64,000 bases of DNA from Artemia franciscana (Eukaryota > Arthropoda > Branchiopoda > Anostraca > Artemiidae), in contig NC_088879.1 in assembly GCF_032884065.1 (NCBI RefSeq), positions 22,988,038 through 23,052,037 on the forward strand. The letters are read 5' to 3'. The translations under genes and the position numbers were made by a program. How positions within the stretch are numbered: the first letter of the stretch is position 1; each line of letters opens with the position of its first letter. Positions 11,690 through 64,000 of the stretch are shown here, in pieces. The notes below the pieces were generated by a model. That model did no database searches, was not told the DNA's origin, and worked only from the letters and a program-made list of their open reading frames with translations.

Positions 11690-13840
11690 CTGAGTCCCGA
11701 TGTCCTTCTAAATATCGAAATTCATTAAGATCCGATCACCCACTCGTAAGTTATAAATACCTAATTTTTTCTAATTTTTCCTCTCCCTTTAGCCCCCCAG
11801 ATGGTCGAATCTGGGAAAACGACTTTATCAAGTCAAATTGTGCAGCTCCCTGACACGCCTATCAATTTTAATCGTCCTAGCACGCCCAGAAGCACCAAAC
11901 TCGCCAAATCACTGAACTCCTCCCCCCAAGTCCCCCAAAGAGAGCGAATCCAGTATGATTCTGCCAATCACGTATCAAGGACATTTGTTTATTCTATCCA
12001 CCAAGCTTCATCCCGATTCCTACACTCCAAGTGTTTTTCCAAGATTTCCCCCTCCAACTCCCCCCAATGTCAAACGATCTGGTCGGGATTTGAAATAAGA
12101 GCTCTGAGACATGAATTCTTTCTAAAAATCAAATTTCATTAAGATCCGATCATCTATTCGTAAGATAAAAATATCCCAATTTTCACGTTTTCCAAGAATT
12201 CCGGTTTCCCCCTCCAACTCCCCCCAACGTCACAGGATCTGGTCGGAATTTAAAATAAGAACTTTAAAGCACAAGATCCTTCTAAATATCAAATTTCATT
12301 AAGATCTGGTCACCCTTTCGTAAGTTACAAATACCTCAATTTTCAAAATTACCCCCCCCCTCCAATTCCACCAAAGAGAGCAGATCCGGTCCGGTTATGT
12401 CAGTCACGTATCTTAGACAGGTTTTTAATCTTCCCATCCAGTTTCATCCGGATCTCACTGCTTTAAGTATTTTCTAAGATTTCCGGTCCCCCCCCCCCCA
12501 GTTACGCTTGATCCGGTTGAAATTTAAAATAAGAGATCTGAGTTACGAGGTCCTTCTAAATATGAAGTTTCATGAAGATCCGATCACTCCTTTGTCAGTT
12601 AAAAATACGTCATTTTTTCTTATTTTTCAGAATTAACCCCCCCCCCCCAATAGATCTGATCCGTTCCAATTATGTTAATCACGTATGTAAGACTTCTGCT
12701 TATTTTTCCCACCAAGTTTCATCCCGATCCCTCCAATCTAAGCGTTTTCCATGATTTTAGGTTCCCCCACTCCAAACTTCCCCCAACGTCACCAGATCCA
12801 GTCAGGATTTAAAATAAGAGCTTTGAGACACGATATCCTTCTAAATATCAAATTTCATTGAGATCCGATAACCCGTTCGTAAGTTAAAAATACCTCATTT
12901 TTTCTAATTTTTCAGAATTAACCCCTCCCCCAACTACCCCAAAGAGAGCGGATCCGTTCCGGTTATGCCAATCATGTATCTAGGACTCGTGATTATTTTT
13001 TCCACCAAGTTTCATCCTGATCCCTCCACTCTTAAGTGTTTTTCAAGTTTTAGGTTTCCCCCTCCCAACCCCCCAACCCCCAATGTCACCAGATCTGGTC
13101 GGGTTTAAAATAAGAGCTCTGAGCCACGATATCCTTCTAAATATCAAATTTCATTGAGATCCGATCACCTGTTCGTAAGTTAAAAATACCTCATTTTTTC
13201 TAATTTTTCAGAAATACCCCCCCCCCCCGCCCCCAACTATCCCAGAGAGAGCGGATCCGTTCCGTTTATGTCAATCATGTATCTAGCCCTTGTGTTTATT
13301 TTTCCCACCAAGTTTCATCCTGATCCCTCCACTCTAAGTGTTTTCCAAGTTTTAGGTTTCCCCCTCCCAACTCCCCCCCCCAATGTCACCAGATTCGGTC
13401 AGGATTTAAAATAAGATTTCTAAGACACGATATCCTTCTAAACATCAAATTTCATTGAGATCCAATCACCCGTTCATAAGTTAAAAATACCTCATTTTTT
13501 CTAATTTTTCAGAATTACCCCCCCCCCCCCCCCAACTACCCCAAGAGAGCGGTTCCGTTCCGATTATGTCAATCATGTATCAGGGACTTTTGCATATTTT
13601 TCCCATCAAGTTTCATCCCAATCCCTCCACTCTAAGTGTTTTCCAAGATTTTAGGTTTCCCCCCTCCAACTCCCCCCAATGTCATCAGATCCTGTCGGGA
13701 TTTAAAATAAGTGCTCTGAGACACAATATCATTCCAAACATAAATTTCATTAAGATCCCACCACCCATTCATAAGTTAAAAATACTTCATTTTTTCTATT
13801 TTTTTCCGAATTAACCGCCCCCCCCACTCCCCCCAGATGG
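11690..13840 (+). repeat. Tandem array of about 295-bp units with poly-C tracts
   Basis: About eight units, recognisable by AGATCCGATCACCC near 11731, 12142, 12302, 12575, 12861, 13158, 13459 and 13754. Spacing is regular (273-301 bp) in the right part and irregular (411 and 160 bp) at the left. Each unit has a TTTTTTCTAATTTTTCAGAA block, a homopolymeric C run of variable length (up to about 17 C near 13520), an AGAGAGCGGATCCGTTCCG block and a CACCAAGTTTCATCC block. Blocks resembling CAGATGGTC...GGGAAAACGACT flank the array at both ends (about 11798 and 13835). The short ORFs inside are products of the repeat. Confidence 0.9.
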
Positions 13841-14019
13841 TCAAATTGGGAAAACGACTATTTCTAATTTAAGCTGGTCCCGTCCCTGATACGCCTGCCA
13901 AATTTCATCGTCCTAGCTTACCTAGAAGTGCCTAAAGTAGCAAAACCGGGACCGACAGACCGACAAAATTGGCGATTGCTATATGTCACTTGGTTAATAC
14001 CAAGTGCCATAAAAACTAG
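13841..14019 (+). repeat. Array terminus with a Helitron-like hairpin and CTAG
   Basis: Downstream of the array comes a perfect 8-bp stem with a TAAT loop (CACTTGGT/ACCAAGTG, 13987-14006), then nine bases (CCATAAAAA), then CTAG at 14016-14019 followed by T. A hairpin about 10 bases before a terminal CTRR, inserted before T, is the layout of a Helitron 3' end, and internal tandem arrays are common in non-autonomous Helitrons. However, CTAG followed by T also occurs at the edge of the family P palindrome, so the boundary is uncertain. Confidence 0.4.
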
Positions 14020-14292
14020 TTTTTTTAAATGAAAGTAAGGAGCGACATTAAAACTTAAAACGAACGGAAATTACTCGGTATATGAAAGGGGCTTTTTTTC
14101 CTCAACACCTCGCTCTTCACGCTAAAGTTTTTTACTGTTTTAAAATGTAGAGTTAAGAGAAAGAGTCAAACTTTAGCGTAAAAAGCGGGGCGTTGAGGAA
14201 AAAAAGCCCTTTTCGTATACGGAGTAATTTCTGTTCGTTTTAAGTTTTAATGTCGCTCCTTACTTTCATTTAAAAATACTTGTTTTTTTTTT
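14011..14292. repeat. Family P palindrome
   Basis: An inverted repeat of about 280 bp. The left arm contains GAAAGTAAGGAGCGACATTA and CGCTCTTCACGCTAAAGTTT; the right arm is the complement, ending GTCGCTCCTTACTTTC. It directly abuts the 295-bp array terminus. Confidence 0.85.
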
Positions 14293-14398
14293 GATTTAAT
14301 TTCATGAAAACGTCTAGTAACACAAAACAATAGCATAATTAGGGAAAATATGATAGAAACTTCTAGTATTCAGATTTATTCAGTAAATAAATAAATAA

Positions 14399-14709
14399 AT
14401 TCTTTTCAACAAAAAGTAAGGAGCAGCATCGAAACTTAAAATGATCAGGAATTATTATGTATCTGGGGCAGTTGCCTCTTCAATACCTGGCTATTTACAT
14501 TAAATTTTTTTTGGACTTTTAGGAAAGTATTTTATTCTGATTAAACAGTTCTTATGTTTTGGGAGTCAATCTTAAAGAAAGGAGACACAAACTACATACT
14601 TTAGAATAAAGAGTAAGGTCTTGAGGAGGGGGCAACCCCCCTCATATACATAATAATTTCTGTTTGTTTTAAGTTTTGATGTTGCTCCTTATTTCAGTTG
14701 AAAAATCTT
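14399..14709. repeat. Family P palindrome, second diverged copy
   Basis: Left arm AAAAAGTAAGGAGCAGCATC (about 14411) and right arm GATGTTGCTCCTTATTTCAG form an imperfect inverted repeat. It sits at the end of the minus-strand R copy that extends to 16057, in the same relative place as the P modules of other R copies. Confidence 0.7.
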
Positions 14710-16057
14710 GCTTCTTTATTTAACCTCGGATTGTTTTTAAATAATGTAGAGAAATCTGTCTCCTGCTCCATGGAAAATTCCTTCCCCCAACAGAAAATCT
14801 GTTGGAAAGTTCTTACTGCTCAAAACTCCCCTCCAGCTAGGGAAATCGTCCCCAGACAATTCCATTTTCGCCAAAAATCCCCCCTCTGGAAAATCTCTTT
14901 TAGACTATTCCAGGTAAATATTTCTTCTTAGTGCACTTTCATTTGAAAAACACGTTAATTTCTGATTGTTTTTAAAATCATGCTGGAAATCCTCCCCATG
15001 GAAGAGTCTTCCCACAAATATTCTCCCTTTCCACCCCCTAGTAGAAAGCTGCTCCCAGACAAATTCCCACTGGAGAATTTATTCCATGGAATACTACCCC
15101 AAGGAGAATTTCTTTTGTGAACCCCCATCTCTCTCTGCAAAAAGATACTCTAGACAATCTATCCAACTGGTCATGATTTTCCCTGGACAGTTCCCCTTAA
15201 CATCTCCACATGTAAAATTGAGTTAACAAAGAGAAAGTAAGACAAATAATAAAAATGTTGTGTAGGAATTCTGGCAAATTCCCCTGGCGTAAAATTAACC
15301 CCTGGAAACTTCTCTCCCCACATAAAACTCTTTCTGTGGAAAATATCCATATACTTTCCAATAACAAATTCCATATGTAAACAATGGTCAAATTTCATGA
15401 CTTACAGACCTTTCCTTAGGGGTTGTGTGGGGTCATGTTATCCCCAAAGGTATAGTTACTGGAGTTATCGACTATGCTGAATTTGTTGCTATCTTAAAAT
15501 TTGATATGACTACTTTGAGGTAAAATTGTAGTGGGGGGGGGGCTAGTTACCCTACAATCGTTTTGGCCAATAAAAAGGGCATTGGAATTTTCATTTGAAT
15601 GAGCCCTCAATATTCTAGGACTATTGGTTTCTAATCTAGGACAAAAGTCCTAGATTAACAATAATCTAAGACTATTGGGAAAAATGTGATGGGAAGGGGT
15701 AGCTGCCCTCCAATCTTTTTGGCCAATTAAAAGGGCACTAGAAATTTTGATGCAATCACCCTGGAAAAAAAAAAACAAATAAACATGCATCCATGATCTT
15801 TCTTCTTGCAAGGAAAATACAAAATTCTGCAGTGATGCAGACGGAAACTTAAAACCATATAGTAGGGTACTCTTCAATACACTGAATCTAACAGTGTGAT
15901 TTTTCATTAAGATTCCTTGACTTTTAGGGGATATTTCCCCCTTTTTTAAGAAATCAGACAAATTTTCTCAGGCTTTTAGCTTTTGATTGGTAACACTAAA
16001 CTTAATGAATCTTATATATTTGGAATCAGCATAATAATCCAAATCTTTTGATATATC
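14399..16057 (-). repeat. Dispersed repeat family R, copy 3 (minus strand)
   Basis: Read on the minus strand it reproduces the R layout. The start block (ATATCAAAAGATTTGG) is near 16057, the CTGAGAAAATTTG block near 15970, the GGGCACTAGAAATT block and its complement near 15735, the poorly conserved CATGG-rich block at 14760-15100, and a P palindrome at 14399-14709. A local duplication around 15560-15740 repeats the GGCCAAT-AAAAGGGCA block. It ends only about 190 bp before the kinesin start codon, so the gene's proximal promoter and 5' leader lie next to or within this repeat. Confidence 0.75.
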
Positions 16058-16153
16058 TTTTCATATAAAAATCGCGTATTTAGAGTTTTGTTTACTATTA
16101 AGATGCATTGCTTCTTGCTTTGGTTTTTTGACAACAATAATCTTTTTTTTCAG

Positions 16154-16243
16154 GAAACACAAGGCTGCTTTTTTGATAATCTTAAATGGCTTAGTTAGCC
16201 TTAGTATGTCTTCTAACGTTTCAAGGAAAAAATAACAGTAGCA
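16154..16243 (+). promoter_or_regulatory. Probable 5' UTR segment of the kinesin gene
   Basis: A polypyrimidine tract ending TTTTTTTTCAG (to 16153) looks like a 3' splice site, so the first coding exon may begin at 16154 after an upstream non-coding exon. An in-frame TAA at 16214-16216 lies before the ATG at 16244, and the start context is GCAATGG. No TATA box or clear upstream exon was identified. Confidence 0.4.
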
Positions 16244-63652
<47,409 letters not shown>

Positions 63653-64000
63653 GTTTCTATGATTAATATTATCGTCATTAGTCCTGTTTTTTTTTTTCAA
63701 ATATCCTGAATTGTGTCGTTGAGTTTTGTTATTTCATTGTTTTTCAATTATTGCTTTACTGAGAGCAATAGTTTCTCTTTAGTTTTAAGCATTTATTATG
63801 ATTTTATCCGTATAACCATTTTCAGATTGGTTGAACTAATGGATAATGACAAGCTTATCCCAGTTCCATCAGGACCCACCTACTTCCCCTCTCATGCCAG
63901 ATTTTTTCCGTTTTTTTTTTTTTTTTTTTGTGTTACCAAGATAGGCCATTAAATACTTTTGCAATTAGTACCAAAAAATGGAACAGCTTATTCTGAAACA
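63653..64000. other. Start of kinesin intron 11 (to window end)
   Basis: No clear exon. A frame-compatible acceptor at about 63826 opens a short frame (LVELMDNDKLIPVP), but it does not resemble the conserved kinesin-2 sequence expected next. An 18-20 T run lies near 63911. Confidence 0.4.

Noticed and set aside
11801..12142. Serine/proline-rich ORF in the tandem array
   Set aside because: Lies within the 295-bp repeat units and related frames recur in other units with different breaks, so it is a repeat product.
63826..63930. Possible kinesin exon 12 (frame LVELMDNDKLIPVPSGP)
   Set aside because: The acceptor and phase fit, but the peptide lacks the strongly conserved kinesin-2 sequence expected after the coil, and the frame runs into a poly-T tract coding for phenylalanines.

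Overview
The window looks like nuclear DNA of an arthropod, probably a crustacean. It is AT-rich, has one split gene whose short exons sit in multi-kilobase introns, and is crowded with decayed retroelements, palindromes and satellites. The P-palindrome and RTE families resemble, from memory, sequences of the brine shrimp Artemia; no search was run, so the organism is an inference.

The only conventional gene recognised is on the + strand from 16244 to beyond the right edge. It encodes a kinesin-2 motor subunit most like KIF3B (KLP68D in flies). Eleven coding exons totalling 1694 nt, about 564 codons, are spread over 47.4 kb. Reading phase is consistent across every junction. They carry the whole motor domain (P-loop in exon 3, switch I and II in exon 6), the neck, a basic-then-acidic charged segment and most of the coiled-coil stalk. 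The C-terminal tail lies outside the window.

Layout. 1-1241: a 45-bp minisatellite split by an unrecognised 0.67-kb coding-like segment. 1.4-6.4 kb: two fold-back palindromes (3072-4402 and 4691-4921) in otherwise featureless DNA. 6.4-16.06 kb: four copies of a dispersed repeat (family R) with palindromic modules (family P), a 5'-truncated RTE retrotransposon (7999-10275) and a tandem array of about 295-bp units (11690-13840). 16.24-64 kb: the kinesin gene. Its introns hold RTE remnants (introns 1, 9, 10), a candidate inverted-repeat element (intron 2), a decayed hAT-like transposase cut by a family R insertion (intron 3), an 86-bp tandem array (intron 4), a head-to-head pair of CR1/L2-like retrotransposon copies (intron 5), a P palindrome (intron 6), a nested retroelement graveyard (intron 9) and a Penelope-like fragment (intron 10).

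The most notable feature is the intron-5 inverted retrotransposon pair. If transcribed as part of the kinesin pre-mRNA it would fold into a dsRNA stem of about 1.6 kb. The next is a symmetric 2.2-kb structure in intron 2, with divergent terminal inverted repeats and four copies of a rare 9-mer. All comparisons were made by eye.
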